A stretch of DNA of 64,000 nucleotides from Clostridium sp. BJN0001 (GTDB lineage: Bacteria > Bacillota > Clostridia > Clostridiales > Clostridiaceae), in the NCBI RefSeq assembly GCF_022869825.1, contig NZ_CP094971.1, positions 1,241,501 to 1,305,500 of the forward strand, read 5' to 3'. Position numbers and translations under genes: made by a program. Positions 55,060 through 64,000 of this stretch are shown here, one piece after another; the first letter of the stretch is position 1; every line of letters begins with the position of its first letter. The notes below the pieces were generated by a model that saw only the letters and a program-made list of their open reading frames with translations, searched no databases and was not told where the DNA came from.

Positions 55060-55333
55060 ATGCACAGATTAAGAAAAGTAAGTTCAAATGAATGATTTAA
55101 GAGAGCAGATGATGGTGGGATGTCTGTATGAATTCTGAACCGAAAGAACACTTAGGAGTAGCTGACCGAAATAATAAATTATTAAAGTAGACTCAGCCGG
55201 AGCCAAACCGTTATAATTGGAAGGTATAAACAATGAAGTTTGTACTGTAATGAGATAGTCTTTTAGACTAATTTGGGTGGTACCGCGTGATATTTACGTC
55301 CCTATGTAGAAAATCTACATAGGGACTTTTTTT
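55060..55333 (+). ncRNA. T-box riboswitch (Asn, possibly Glu/Asn) controlling aspS-gatCAB
   Basis: Contains the T-box antiterminator element TGGGTGGTACCGCG (55274-55287) and a terminator GTCCCTATGTAGA/TCTACATAGGGAC (55298-55326) followed by seven T. Stem I carries AGAGAGC at the 5' side and GGAGTAGC near 55155. The specifier reads GAAC (55146-55149) before ACTTAGGAGT: AAC (55147-55149) fits an asparagine codon, and the overlapping GAA (55146-55148) fits glutamate. Both suit a gatCAB operon. The leader senses uncharged tRNA and lets transcription continue when it is bound. Confidence 0.9.
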
Positions 55334-55396
55334 ATACAAATTATCAGAAAAAAATTACATTTATATAAAAATATTGAATTGAAAGGAAGAATTAAA

Positions 55397-56686
55397 ATGA
55401 AAAGAACTTTTATAAAGGACATATCAGAGAAAAAAGATCAAACCGTTCTTCTAAGAGGATGGGTACACAAAATAAGAGATTTAAGTCATGTAACATTTAT
55501 TATGCTTAGAGATAAGTCAGGAATAATTCAGCTTGTATGCACTAAAGAGGAAGCTTCGGAGTTAAGACTTGAAAATTCAATAGAAATTACAGGAACAGTT
55601 ATAGAAAATGAAAAAGCAAAGGGAGGATATGAAATCCATACTGAAAGCATAAAAACTGTTGGAAATGTTTATTATGATAAACTTCCTTTTGAAATTACAG
55701 CATATAAAAATAAGACAGCACTTGAAACACAGCTTGATTATAGAACAATAAGTTTAAGAATTCCTAAAATAAAGGCAATATTTAAGGTTGAAAATGAGAT
55801 AGAAGAATCATTTAGAAGATTCTTTAAAAGTAAATCATTTGAGGAAATCCATACTCCTAAGATAATCAATTCTGGAACTGAAGGCGGAAGTGAGATGTTC
55901 ACTGTAAATTATTTTAACAAAAGAGCATTCTTAGCACAGAGTCCTCAATTTTATAAACAGATGATGGTTGGTGCAGGATTCGAAAGAGTTTTTGAAGTTG
56001 GATACGCATATAGAGCAGAGCTTCATAATACATACAGACATTTAAATGAGTATGTAAGTCTTGATGCTGAAATGGGATTTATTAAAGATGAAAATGATCT
56101 TATGGATGTTGAAGAAGAATTTATAAGATATATGTATAATCATTTAAAAGAAACATGCAAAGAAGAGCTTTCTCTTTATGATGTTGAAATTCCGGAAACA
56201 ATAGATATTCCAAGAATTCCACTTAAAAAAGCACAGGAAATTTTATTAGATGAATATGGAAAAAGATCTCCAAATGGAAACATCGATAATGAAGGAGAAG
56301 TATTATTTGCTAAGTATGTAAAGGAAAAATACAATTCTGATTTCGTATTTTTAACTGAATATCCAACAGCTAAAAGACCAATGTATGCGATGGAAAGAAA
56401 AGAAGATCCTGAAACTACAAATAGTTTTGATTTAATCTTTAACGGACTTGAAATCACAACTGGAGGTCAGAGAATACACGACTATAAGATGCTTAAAGAA
56501 AAAATGGAAAAGTTAGGGCTTGACCTTGATGCTTTTGGATTTTATCTAAACACATTTAAATATGGAATGCCACCACATGGAGGATTTGCAATTGGTCTTG
56601 AAAGAATAACAATGAAAGTTTTAGGACTTTCAAATATTAGAGAAGCATCATTATTCCCAAGAGATATGAAAAGACTTGAACCATAA
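55397..56686 (+). CDS. aspS: Aspartyl-tRNA synthetase, archaeal-type (AspS2, probably non-discriminating)
   Basis: 429 residues, shorter than the bacterial AspRS (~590) and without the bacterial insertion domain: OB-fold (about 14-100), then class II motifs (FEEIHTPKI motif 1, YRAELHNTYRHLNEYVSLDAEMGF motif 2, GLERI motif 3). This archaeal-type enzyme commonly charges both tRNA-Asp and tRNA-Asn, and the following gatCAB genes then amidate Asp-tRNA-Asn. ATG 55397 follows AAAGGAAG; the TTG at 55379 precedes it. A separate bacterial-type AspRS may exist elsewhere. Confidence 0.9.
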   Translation: MKRTFIKDISEKKDQTVLLRGWVHKIRDLSHVTFIMLRDKSGIIQLVCTKEEASELRLENSIEITGTVIENEKAKGGYEIHTESIKTVGNVYYDKLPFEITAYKNKTALETQLDYRTISLRIPKIKAIFKVENEIEESFRRFFKSKSFEEIHTPKIINSGTEGGSEMFTVNYFNKRAFLAQSPQFYKQMMVGAGFERVFEVGYAYRAELHNTYRHLNEYVSLDAEMGFIKDENDLMDVEEEFIRYMYNHLKETCKEELSLYDVEIPETIDIPRIPLKKAQEILLDEYGKRSPNGNIDNEGEVLFAKYVKEKYNSDFVFLTEYPTAKRPMYAMERKEDPETTNSFDLIFNGLEITTGGQRIHDYKMLKEKMEKLGLDLDAFGFYLNTFKYGMPPHGGFAIGLERITMKVLGLSNIREASLFPRDMKRLEP

Positions 56687-56704
56687 ATTTAAGAGGTGAA
56701 AAAA

Positions 56705-56986
56705 ATGAGTGTAAGTATTGATGAAGTAAAATATATAGCAAAGTTATCAAAATTAAAATTTACTGATGACGAAGCAGAAAAATTTTCAAAGGAATTTGAG
56801 AGTGTTTTAGATAATTTTAAATATTTAAATGAACTTGATTTAAGTATAAAAGATGATGTAAAAGTAGATACATTAGAACCAGTTGAAAGAAAAGATGAAA
56901 TTAAAGATTTTGGCGAAAAAGATTTATTTAGAAATGTTAAGAATATGCAAGATGGGTACTTAAAAGTTCCTAAGACTTTTGATTAG
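56705..56986 (+). CDS. gatC: Asp/Glu-tRNA amidotransferase subunit C
   Basis: 93 residues, small helical chaperone-like subunit with VKYIAKLSKLKFTDDEAEKFSKEFESVLDNF and the C-terminal VPKTFD. It holds GatA and GatB together. ATG 56705 is six bases after AAGAGGTG, which overlaps an in-frame GTG at 56696. Confidence 0.93.
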   Translation: MSVSIDEVKYIAKLSKLKFTDDEAEKFSKEFESVLDNFKYLNELDLSIKDDVKVDTLEPVERKDEIKDFGEKDLFRNVKNMQDGYLKVPKTFD

Positions 56987-56999
56987 GATGGTGAAAAAT

Positions 57000-58445
57000 A
57001 TGATTGAAAAGATGAGTTTAAAAAGTCTTTCTGAAAAGATAAAAAAACAAGAAATTACAAGTGAAGAAGTAGTAAAAAAATATATAGAAAATATACAAGA
57101 AAATGAACCAAAAGTTAATGCATTTCTTACTCTTTTATGTGATGAAGCATTAGAAAAGGCTAGAGAAATAGATAGAAAAGCAAAAAACAACGAAAAACTT
57201 GGAGCACTTTGTGGTATTCCAATTGCAATTAAAGATAATATTTGCACAGAAGGAATAAATACAACATGTGCATCAAAAATGCTTGAAGATTTTAATCCAC
57301 CATACGATGCAACAGTAATCAAAAAACTTCAAGATGAGGATGCAATAATAATTGGTAAAACTAATATGGATGAATTTGCAATGGGTTCATCAACTGAGAA
57401 TTCAGCATTTAAGGTAACTAAAAATCCTAGAGATTTATCGAGAGTTCCAGGAGGTTCATCAGGAGGTTCTGCAGCAGCAGTTGCAGCTAAAATGTGTCCA
57501 GTTTCTTTAGGATCAGATACTGGTGGATCAATAAGACAACCAGCAGCATTTTGTGGAGCAGTAGGACTTAAGCCTACATATGGACTTGTTTCAAGATTTG
57601 GGCTTATAGCATTTGGTTCATCGCTTGACCAGATAGGACCTTTTACAAATACTGTTTCTGATAGTGCATATATGCTTAATATTCTTCAAGGAGCAGATAA
57701 ATACGATTCAACAAGTATAAGAAATATTTCTAAAAAAGATTATACATTAAATTTAGATGATGGAATAAAGAACATGAAGATAGGAATTCCTGAAGAATTT
57801 TTATTAGAAGGATTAAATGAAGAAATAAAAGATGCACTCTTAAATACAGTTGATAAGCTTAAAGAACTTGGTGCAGAAGTTGAAAAAATATCACTTCCTA
57901 TAATGAAAGATGGACTTGCAGCATATTATATAATTTCATCTGCAGAAGCAAGCACAAATTTAGCACGATATGATGGAATAAGATATGGACATAAGACAAA
58001 CGATTATACAAATCTTGAAGAACTTATGGTAAATACAAGAACTGAAGCATTTGGAAATGAAGTAAAAAGAAGAATTATGATGGGAACATATGCTTTATCA
58101 TCTGGCTATTATGATGCTTATTATAATACAGCAGATAAATTCAGAAAAAAATTAAAATATGAATTAAAGAAAACTTTTGAAAAATATGATTTAATTCTAG
58201 GACCTGTATCACCAATTCTTCCATTTAAGATTAATGAAAAACATGAAGATCCTCTTTCTATGTATCTTGCAGATATATATACAGTTAATGTTAATTTAGC
58301 TGGTTCTCCGGCACTTTCAATGCCAGTTTCAAGATCAAGAGAAGGTCTTCCAATAGCGATACAGTTTATAGGTGATAGACTTTGTGAAGATAAGATATTT
58401 AAAGCAGCACATACTCTTGAAAAAGCTTTAAATGTAGAATTATAG
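57000..58445 (+). CDS. gatA: Asp/Glu-tRNA amidotransferase subunit A
   Basis: 481 residues, amidase-signature enzyme with catalytic Lys in GIPIAIKDNI near residue 77, cis-Ser in GGSSGGSAAAVAA near 152 and nucleophile Ser in GSDTGGSIRQPAAFCG near 176. It makes ammonia from glutamine for transamidation. ATG 57000 follows GGATGGTG; the upstream TTG 56979 overlaps gatC. Confidence 0.96.
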   Translation: MIEKMSLKSLSEKIKKQEITSEEVVKKYIENIQENEPKVNAFLTLLCDEALEKAREIDRKAKNNEKLGALCGIPIAIKDNICTEGINTTCASKMLEDFNPPYDATVIKKLQDEDAIIIGKTNMDEFAMGSSTENSAFKVTKNPRDLSRVPGGSSGGSAAAVAAKMCPVSLGSDTGGSIRQPAAFCGAVGLKPTYGLVSRFGLIAFGSSLDQIGPFTNTVSDSAYMLNILQGADKYDSTSIRNISKKDYTLNLDDGIKNMKIGIPEEFLLEGLNEEIKDALLNTVDKLKELGAEVEKISLPIMKDGLAAYYIISSAEASTNLARYDGIRYGHKTNDYTNLEELMVNTRTEAFGNEVKRRIMMGTYALSSGYYDAYYNTADKFRKKLKYELKKTFEKYDLILGPVSPILPFKINEKHEDPLSMYLADIYTVNVNLAGSPALSMPVSRSREGLPIAIQFIGDRLCEDKIFKAAHTLEKALNVEL

Positions 58446-58458
58446 GAGGCGAAATGTT

Positions 58459-59898
58459 ATGAATTATGAAACTATAATAGGTCTTGAAATACATGCGGAA
58501 TTAAAATCGAAAACAAAAATATTTTGTAATTGTTCGACTTCATTTGGAGCAAAACCTAACGAACATACATGTCCTATTTGTACAGGTATACCAGGAACTC
58601 TTCCAATGCTTAATGAAGAAGTTGTTAATCTTGCAATTAAGGCAGGTACAGCACTTGGATGCAAAGTAAATAAATATAGCAAGATGGATAGAAAAAATTA
58701 CTTTTATCCAGATCTTCCAAAGGCTTTCCAAACATCTCAGTATGATCAGCCAATATGCTCAGGAGGAATTGTTGAATTTGAGCATGAAGGTAAAAAGGTA
58801 AAAGTAAGACTTAATAGAATTCACATTGAAGAAGATGCCGGAAAGCTTGTACATCTTGAGGAGGAAGAAGTAACTTTAGTTGATTACAATAGAGTAGGTG
58901 TTCCTCTTGCAGAAATAGTAACTGAACCAGATATGAGAAGTGTTTCTGAAGCAGTTGAATTTATGAAAAGATTAAAAGCAATATTAGAATATGGTGGAAT
59001 CTCAGATTGTAGAATGGATCAAGGTTCTTTAAGATGCGATGCTAATATATCTCTAAGACCAGTTGGTAGTGAAAAATATGGAACAAAGGTAGAGATTAAG
59101 AATATAAACTCATTTAGAGAACTTCAAAAAGCACTTGAAAAAGAAGAACAAAGACAGTCAGAACTTTTAAGCTTTGGTGAAGGCGATAAAATAGTTCAAG
59201 AAACAAGAAGATGGGATTCTGGAAAAGGAAGAACAATTTCAATGCGTACAAAAGAAGAAGCTAATGATTATAGATACGTTGTTGAACCAGATCTTCCTCC
59301 TATAATTATTTCAGATGAGCAGATTAAAAAAGAAAAAGAATCACTTCCAGAAATGCCTGATGCTAAGAAGGAAAGATTTATAAAAGAATACAATTTATCT
59401 AACAGAGATGTTGATATTTTAATATCAGATAAAACACTTGCATTTTTCTTTGAAGATCTTGTAAAGTTAGGTATAAAACCAAAAACTGCTGCAAACTGGA
59501 TTTTATCTGATATCTTAAGAAAATTAAATGAAAATAAAATGGCATCAAATGATATGAAATTATCTGCAGAAAATCTTGTTAAATTATTAAAAACAGTTGA
59601 AGAAGGCAAAATAAGCAATAATATTGCAAGAGAAGTATTTGAAAAAATATTTGATGAAAATACTGATCCACTTAAAATAATTGAAGAAAATGGATTAAGC
59701 CAGATAAGTTCACAAGATGATCTTTTAAAGATAGTAAAAGAAGTTGTTAAAAATAATCCTCAATCAGTTGAAGATTTTAAATCAGGAAAGAAACAAGCAA
59801 CTTCATATCTTATGGGTCAAGTAATGAAAGAAACAAAAGGAAAAGCAAATCCAAAGATTGCGAAACAATTAGTAGATAAAGTATTAGAAGAAATTTAG
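58459..59898 (+). CDS. gatB: Asp/Glu-tRNA amidotransferase subunit B
   Basis: 479 residues with the GatB start ETIIGLEIHAELKSKTKIFC, the CNCSTSFGA...CPICTGIPGTLP zinc/Cys region and the C-terminal YqeY/tail domain ending KGKANPKIAKQLVDKVLEEI. It binds tRNA and activates Asp/Glu-tRNA with ATP. It ends the operon at a bidirectional terminator. Confidence 0.97.
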   Translation: MNYETIIGLEIHAELKSKTKIFCNCSTSFGAKPNEHTCPICTGIPGTLPMLNEEVVNLAIKAGTALGCKVNKYSKMDRKNYFYPDLPKAFQTSQYDQPICSGGIVEFEHEGKKVKVRLNRIHIEEDAGKLVHLEEEEVTLVDYNRVGVPLAEIVTEPDMRSVSEAVEFMKRLKAILEYGGISDCRMDQGSLRCDANISLRPVGSEKYGTKVEIKNINSFRELQKALEKEEQRQSELLSFGEGDKIVQETRRWDSGKGRTISMRTKEEANDYRYVVEPDLPPIIISDEQIKKEKESLPEMPDAKKERFIKEYNLSNRDVDILISDKTLAFFFEDLVKLGIKPKTAANWILSDILRKLNENKMASNDMKLSAENLVKLLKTVEEGKISNNIAREVFEKIFDENTDPLKIIEENGLSQISSQDDLLKIVKEVVKNNPQSVEDFKSGKKQATSYLMGQVMKETKGKANPKIAKQLVDKVLEEI

Positions 59899-59905
59899 TT
59901 AAATA

Positions 59906-59944
59906 AAAAGAACTGAGTGCAAAAAAGACTCAGTTCTTTTTTTA
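59906..59944. terminator. Bidirectional terminator after gatB
   Basis: AAAAGAACTGAGT (59906-59918) pairs with ACTCAGTTCTTTT (59928-59940). T runs on both strands; it lies between gatB and the convergent histidine kinase gene. Confidence 0.85.
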
Positions 59945-61483
59945 TTCATCATCAGCTGACATAATAACTTTATCGAGATAAAAATAAAATTCAATGCCAT
60001 CTTTTATATTATGAAATTCGAATTCAGATTTATGAAGATGTAAAATATTCTTTACTATAGATAAGCCAAGACCTGTACTGTTACTTTGAGTCCTTTCTCG
60101 TGACTTATCAAGTCTATAAAATTTATCAAATAACTTTTTGAGTTCATCTTCTGGAATATTTACTCCAAAATTCTGAACTGAGATTTTATATCTTTTAAGT
60201 TCTTCGTCTTCAGCAATTATTATCTTTATAATATTATCGCTTGGCGTATATTTAATTGCATTTGTTAATAAATTAGTGAAGACTTCTTCCATCTGAAATG
60301 GATCAGCATATACATAACTATATTCATCACACGAATCAAAAAATATCTTTAGATTTTTTGAAGAAGCATCTGGTTCATGTTTTTTCACTACTTTTTTAAT
60401 AAGCCTATTTATATTAAAGTCTTCAAAATTTGGCTTCAATACTCCTGATTCTAGTTTTGAAAGTTCAAGCATATTTGATACTAAAACTCCCATTTTTTTA
60501 GCTTCATCTATTATTGTTTCTAAATATAAAGTTGCATCTTCACCTGTTACTATTCCGTCTTTAATTCCTTCAGCATAACCTTCTATGATTCCAATTGGAG
60601 TTTTTAGCTCATGGCTTACATTATTTACGAAATCATATCTCATATTTTCAAGCTGCCTTTCTTTCTCTATATCATGTTTTAGAGTTTCATTTTTGTCTTT
60701 AAGATCATCTAATGCATTTTTTAGATTTAAAGAAAGAGAATTAAGTGATTGACCAAGACTTCCTATTTCATCATTTGATGTAATTTCACATTTTTCATTA
60801 AAATTCATCTTAGCCATCCTGCAAGCAACATTATTAAGACGTATAAGCGGCTTTGAAACAAGATCTGAATATATCATTGAAAGCATTGCAGAAATTCCTA
60901 TAAGCCCTATAAAAAGATAGAGCGAGAATTCTTCTATTACCTGTGTAGCTTCTTCTATAGGCTGAATTGATGAAACACAGATTATTATGTAGTCATTTTT
61001 AGTATTTAAAGACATAGGAGAAACTATACCAATTTTTTTTAGATTGCTGCTTTCATTATAAAAATTTTCATACTGCGTTCTAGATGTTTCAAGTGCAGTA
61101 TTTATTATAGTTTTGTTCTTTATAAGTTCTGAACAAAAGGCTGTAAGTGTATCAAAATTATCTTTATCGTTTGTTGATTTATCTGGAAGAAATATTTTAT
61201 TTTCATTAGGTGAAAATAATGCAAGTTTTGCATTATTTTTTATTTCGAAATCCTTCAAAGCAGAAAATAATTCATCATCATCTTTTAAATCACTTGAAAA
61301 AACTATATTAAGTTTATTTATTTCTTTTACTAAAGAAGTTGTTTTTTTATAGGAATAGAACTTCTCAAACAAAAGTGTTTGAGAAGTATATGTAACTGCA
61401 ATAAGACAGAGAATCATAAGCAAAGTTATTGTAAATAATTTTTTTGCAAGACTTGTTTTTTTCTTAATATTATTTTGCTTCAA
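59942..61483 (-). CDS. Membrane-bound sensor histidine kinase
   Basis: About 513 residues from TTG 61483 (519 from the alternative GTG 61501). Two membrane helices (about 10-35 and 185-205) flank an extracytoplasmic sensor domain, followed by HAMP (about 208-260), HisKA with SHELKTPIGIIEGYAEG (phospho-His near 293) and HATPase with NLLTNAIKYTP, GLGLSIVKNI. It overlaps the response regulator gene. The shorter start is nearer to the GGAAGCGGG sequence, but the start is uncertain. The signal is unknown. Confidence 0.9.
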   Translation of the reverse strand: MKQNNIKKKTSLAKKLFTITLLMILCLIAVTYTSQTLLFEKFYSYKKTTSLVKEINKLNIVFSSDLKDDDELFSALKDFEIKNNAKLALFSPNENKIFLPDKSTNDKDNFDTLTAFCSELIKNKTIINTALETSRTQYENFYNESSNLKKIGIVSPMSLNTKNDYIIICVSSIQPIEEATQVIEEFSLYLFIGLIGISAMLSMIYSDLVSKPLIRLNNVACRMAKMNFNEKCEITSNDEIGSLGQSLNSLSLNLKNALDDLKDKNETLKHDIEKERQLENMRYDFVNNVSHELKTPIGIIEGYAEGIKDGIVTGEDATLYLETIIDEAKKMGVLVSNMLELSKLESGVLKPNFEDFNINRLIKKVVKKHEPDASSKNLKIFFDSCDEYSYVYADPFQMEEVFTNLLTNAIKYTPSDNIIKIIIAEDEELKRYKISVQNFGVNIPEDELKKLFDKFYRLDKSRERTQSNSTGLGLSIVKNILHLHKSEFEFHNIKDGIEFYFYLDKVIMSADDE

Positions 61484-62141
61484 ATTTATACCCGCTTCCA
61501 CGTACAGTTACTATATATGATGATTTATCTAAAAGTTTTTCTCTTAGTCTTTTTACATTTGTATCTACAGTTCGGATATCACCATAATAATCTATTCCCC
61601 ATACATTATCTAAAATATTATCTCTTGTAAGAGCCATTCCTTCATTTTTTACAAGATATATAAGAAGTTCATATTCTTTCGGCGATAATGTAATTATATT
61701 TTTGTTAATTTTGACTTCATGAGAAAGAGTATTTATTGTAAGGCCATTAAAATCTTGACAGCTTGAATCTATATCATCTCTTGTTCTTTTTAAAAGGGCC
61801 TTAACTTTTGCAATTAATACTTTTGGGCTGAATGGCTTTGTTATATAATCATCTGCACCTGTTTCATAGCCTAAGAGTTTATCTGTTTCCTGCTCTTTTG
61901 CAGTGAGAAGTATTACAGGAACAGTTGAAACACTCCTTAATTTTTCAAGCATTGTCATTCCATCCATTACAGGCATCATAATATCTAGAAGAACTATATC
62001 AATTTTATTTTTTGAAAATGCTAAAAGTCCTTCCTCACCATTTGAGGCTTCAAATACATTAAAATTATCTTTCATTAGATAATCTCGTAGTAAAAATCTT
62101 ATTCTAAGTTCGTCTTCAACAATTAAAACTGATTTTTTCAT
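61470..62141 (-). CDS. OmpR/PhoB-family response regulator
   Basis: 223 residues: receiver domain (about 1-118) with acid residues near 10-11, Asp in IVLLDIMMPVMDG near 53 and Lys in ITKPFS near 103; C-terminal winged helix with LSPKEYELLIYLVKNEG and RTVDTNVKRLREKL near 195. GGGAGATG precedes ATG 62141. Paired with the kinase gene, which overlaps its 3' end. Regulon unknown. Confidence 0.94.
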   Translation of the reverse strand: MKKSVLIVEDELRIRFLLRDYLMKDNFNVFEASNGEEGLLAFSKNKIDIVLLDIMMPVMDGMTMLEKLRSVSTVPVILLTAKEQETDKLLGYETGADDYITKPFSPKVLIAKVKALLKRTRDDIDSSCQDFNGLTINTLSHEVKINKNIITLSPKEYELLIYLVKNEGMALTRDNILDNVWGIDYYGDIRTVDTNVKRLREKLLDKSSYIVTVRGSGYKFEAK

Positions 62142-62163
62142 ATATTCATCTCCCTACTTTAAT

Positions 62164-62192
62164 AATATAATACTATCACTAAAATAAGGCAA
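62164..62192 (-). promoter_or_regulatory. Promoter for the two-component operon (minus strand)
   Basis: On the minus strand TTGCCT (complement of 62187-62192) and TATATT (complement of 62164-62169) with a 17-base spacer, about 22 bases before ATG 62141. Confidence 0.55.
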
Positions 62193-62211
62193 TTATGTTA
62201 CAGAGTAATTA

Positions 62212-62240
62212 GTGACACAAATTAAAGTTTATTGTATTAT
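62212..62240 (+). promoter_or_regulatory. Promoter for the M16 peptidase gene
   Basis: GTGACA (62212-62217) and TATTAT (62235-62240) with a 17-base spacer. It rules out the longest in-frame start at 62212, because translation would then begin within the -35 element. Confidence 0.5.
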
Positions 62241-62265
62241 TAAATATGAAATGGAAAGAAAGGCA

Positions 62266-63534
62266 ATGGTTAGTTTAATGTTTAATTTGAATTTTGATAT
62301 AAAAACTCATACTTTAGAAAACGGTCTTGAAGTAATTACAATAAAAAAAGATACAAAAATAGGTTCAGTAAATATAGGAATAAAGGTTGGGCCTATGTAT
62401 GAAAATATGCAGGAGAAGGGAATAAGTCATTTTATAGAACACACTTTATTCAAAGGAACTAAAAAAAGAGATAATAAGACTTTAAATAGCGAGCTAGATT
62501 TTCTTGGGGGAGAATATAATGCATATACTGATTATGATGCTACCGTATATACAGTTTCATGTTTATATGAAGAATTAAATTATGCATGCACACTTCTTTC
62601 TGATATGATGATGAATTCAGTATTTGATGAAGATGAAATTGAAAAAGAAAGAGGGGTTATCATATCAGAAATTTTAACTAATAAAGACGATATAGAAGAT
62701 TTAAGTTTTAAAAATGTTAATTTTGAAGCGTTTGAAAATGGTTTTCTAAAATATGATGTTACAGGAATAGAAGAAAATGTTAAAAACTTCACAAGAAATG
62801 ATATAATATCATTTTATAAGAAATTTTATGTTCCAAATAATACTGTAATTTCTATAGTTTCACCGTTAAGTCATGAAGAATCATTAAAAATTATAAAAAA
62901 TAATTTTTTAAAGTGGCAAAAAAAGAATATAATTTTTCCAAAAGTAAATATTGAAAATAATAAAAATACAACGGTAACAAATTATAAAAGTAATCTAGAA
63001 CAAAGTACTATAACATATTTATATACTTTTAATGATTTAAAAAAAGAGGAGGAGCTTCCACTTAAAGTACTAAATTATAGACTTGGAGAAAGTGCAAACT
63101 CACTTTTATTTAGGGAAGTAAGAGAAAAAAATGGATATGCTTATGATATATATACTCATCTTGAAATTACAAACAGAATAAAAACTCTTTATATATATAC
63201 AGCCGTATTAAATGGAAAATATAAAGAGGTAAAAAAACTGATTGATAATATTTTAGAAAAATTATTTTTAGGAAAGATACAGATAACAAAAAGAGATCTT
63301 GAAATTATGAAAAAAGTTCATAAAACTGCTGTATTTACAACTCTTGAAGATTCATCAGAACTTTGCAATTATATTCTTCATCAAAAACTTGATGGTGCAG
63401 ATATACTTGAATTTATAAATGATATGGAAAAAATAAATACTTTAGATATTAATTCAGTTACTAAAGTTGCACGAAAGTTATTAAAAAATCCAACAGTTCA
63501 TATCCTTATGCCTAAAAAAAGTAAAGGAAGATAG
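62266..63534 (+). CDS. M16 (insulinase) family zinc peptidase
   Basis: About 422 residues from ATG 62266 (GGAAAG seven bases before it). The zinc motif HFIEH with the preceding GISH is near residue 49-53, and the distal Glu lies in EIEKERGVIISEI near 125-137. Two M16 halves are recognisable; the second half is inactive as usual (SANSLLFREVREKNGYAYDIY). Mitochondrial processing peptidase-like proteins of this type are common in clostridia; the substrate is unknown. recX follows two bases later. Confidence 0.87.
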   Translation: MVSLMFNLNFDIKTHTLENGLEVITIKKDTKIGSVNIGIKVGPMYENMQEKGISHFIEHTLFKGTKKRDNKTLNSELDFLGGEYNAYTDYDATVYTVSCLYEELNYACTLLSDMMMNSVFDEDEIEKERGVIISEILTNKDDIEDLSFKNVNFEAFENGFLKYDVTGIEENVKNFTRNDIISFYKKFYVPNNTVISIVSPLSHEESLKIIKNNFLKWQKKNIIFPKVNIENNKNTTVTNYKSNLEQSTITYLYTFNDLKKEEELPLKVLNYRLGESANSLLFREVREKNGYAYDIYTHLEITNRIKTLYIYTAVLNGKYKEVKKLIDNILEKLFLGKIQITKRDLEIMKKVHKTAVFTTLEDSSELCNYILHQKLDGADILEFINDMEKINTLDINSVTKVARKLLKNPTVHILMPKKSKGR

Positions 63535-63536
63535 AA

Positions 63537-64000
63537 ATGAAAAAAATAACTAAAATTGAACATCAAAAAAGAAATAAGGATAGATTTAATATTTATGTTA
63601 ATGATGTCTATTCATTTGCTGTTTCAATTGATATCTTATATAGTGAATCATTAAAAGAAGGCATTGAAATTGATGAAGAAAAAATAAAAAGTATTTCAGA
63701 TAAAGAAATGCTAAATAAATGTAAAAATACTGCTCTTAATATAATTGAAAGAAATCTAAAAACTAAAAAACAATTAGAAAATAAACTTAGAGAAAAAGAA
63801 TTTGATGATAGTATAATATTTGAAACTATGAAATTCTTAGAACATTATGGATATATTAACGATAGTGAATATATAAAATTATTTATTAAGGAAAAAATAA
63901 AAAAATATGGTAAAAGAAAAATTATTTATGAACTTATAAGAAAAGGTATAAAAAAAGAAGATGTAGAACTTGAATTTGAAAACTCATCTTATATAGAAGA
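63537..64000 (+). CDS. recX: Recombination regulator RecX, 5' part (3' end outside window)
   Basis: The frame is open from ATG 63537 to the window edge, giving about 154 residues. It begins with a basic segment KKITKIEHQKRNKDRFNIYVND, followed by the RecX helical repeats (ALNIIERNLKTKKQLENKLREKEF, FLEHYGYINDSEYIKLFIKEKIKKYGKRKIIYELI). RecX modulates RecA filaments. AAAGGAAG overlaps the end of the M16 gene. The stop is not seen. Confidence 0.85.
   Translation, partial: MKKITKIEHQKRNKDRFNIYVNDVYSFAVSIDILYSESLKEGIEIDEEKIKSISDKEMLNKCKNTALNIIERNLKTKKQLENKLREKEFDDSIIFETMKFLEHYGYINDSEYIKLFIKEKIKKYGKRKIIYELIRKGIKKEDVELEFENSSYIE

Noticed and set aside
55379..55396. TTG start for aspS
   Set aside because: The ribosome binding site AAAGGAAG follows it and fits ATG 55397.

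Overview
This window looks like a chromosomal core segment of an endospore-forming, low-GC Firmicute, most likely Clostridium sensu stricto. The evidence is the strongly AT-rich sequence, the spoIIIA operon, spoIVB, spo0A, spoIIM and gerW, and an AspS2-GatCAB transamidation operon behind a T-box. I see no rRNA, tRNA, CRISPR array, insertion sequence or prophage. Almost every gene is in a conserved housekeeping or sporulation neighbourhood, and most operons end in a clear intrinsic terminator.

Layout. 1-3200: end of divIVA, an RluD-type pseudouridine synthase, pyrR and a THUMP RNA methyltransferase. 3300-8000: an RpiR-family regulator, rqcH (minus strand), dapF and a lipoprotein. 8100-13600: a compact type IV pilus/competence-like operon (PilB, PilC, four prepilin-like proteins, three small proteins in the PilM/N/O positions). 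13700-19800: efp, a zinc-ribbon protein and spoIIIAA-AH. 19860-29600: asp23-like gene, nusB, folD, xseAB, ispA, dxs, tlyA, nadK, argR and recN. 29700-32200: spoIVB and spo0A. 32250-35070: a NitT/TauT-type ABC transporter behind a structured leader with a terminator. 35130-41550: spoIIM, a degenerate XerD-like protein, two D,D-carboxypeptidases, scpAB, and the minus-strand DUF2953-gerW pair. 41640-50320: a GH13 enzyme, an uncharacterised two-gene flavoprotein operon, an acylphosphatase, a cell-wall-binding-repeat protein, a GntR/ABC operon with a palindromic operator, and a Cys/Gly-rich peptide. 50420-55000: an RsuA-family pseudouridine synthase, a second RpiR regulator, a CCA-adding-type enzyme, a PHP phosphatase and a GNAT protein. 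55060-59940: T-box, aspS, gatC, gatA, gatB. 59940-64000: a two-component system (minus strand), an M16 peptidase and the 5' part of recX.

How the genes work together. Sporulation genes dominate: SpoIIIA proteins form the forespore feeding channel, SpoIVB signals across the septum, Spo0A commits the cell, SpoIIM drives engulfment and GerW acts in the spore. The aspS-gatCAB operon makes Asn-tRNA (and probably Gln-tRNA) indirectly and is controlled by an uncharged-tRNA sensor. nusB-recN is a classic clostridial housekeeping run joining isoprenoid, folate, repair and arginine control.

The points I would look at first are: pilB and pilC apparently starting with ATA codons behind strong ribosome binding sites; the ripX/xerD positional homologue that has lost four of six catalytic residues; the attenuator-like leader of the NitT/TauT transporter; the overlapping GAA/AAC specifier in the T-box; the Cys/Gly-rich peptide; and the unassigned flavoprotein pair. 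All function calls come from motif recognition and gene order, with no database search.
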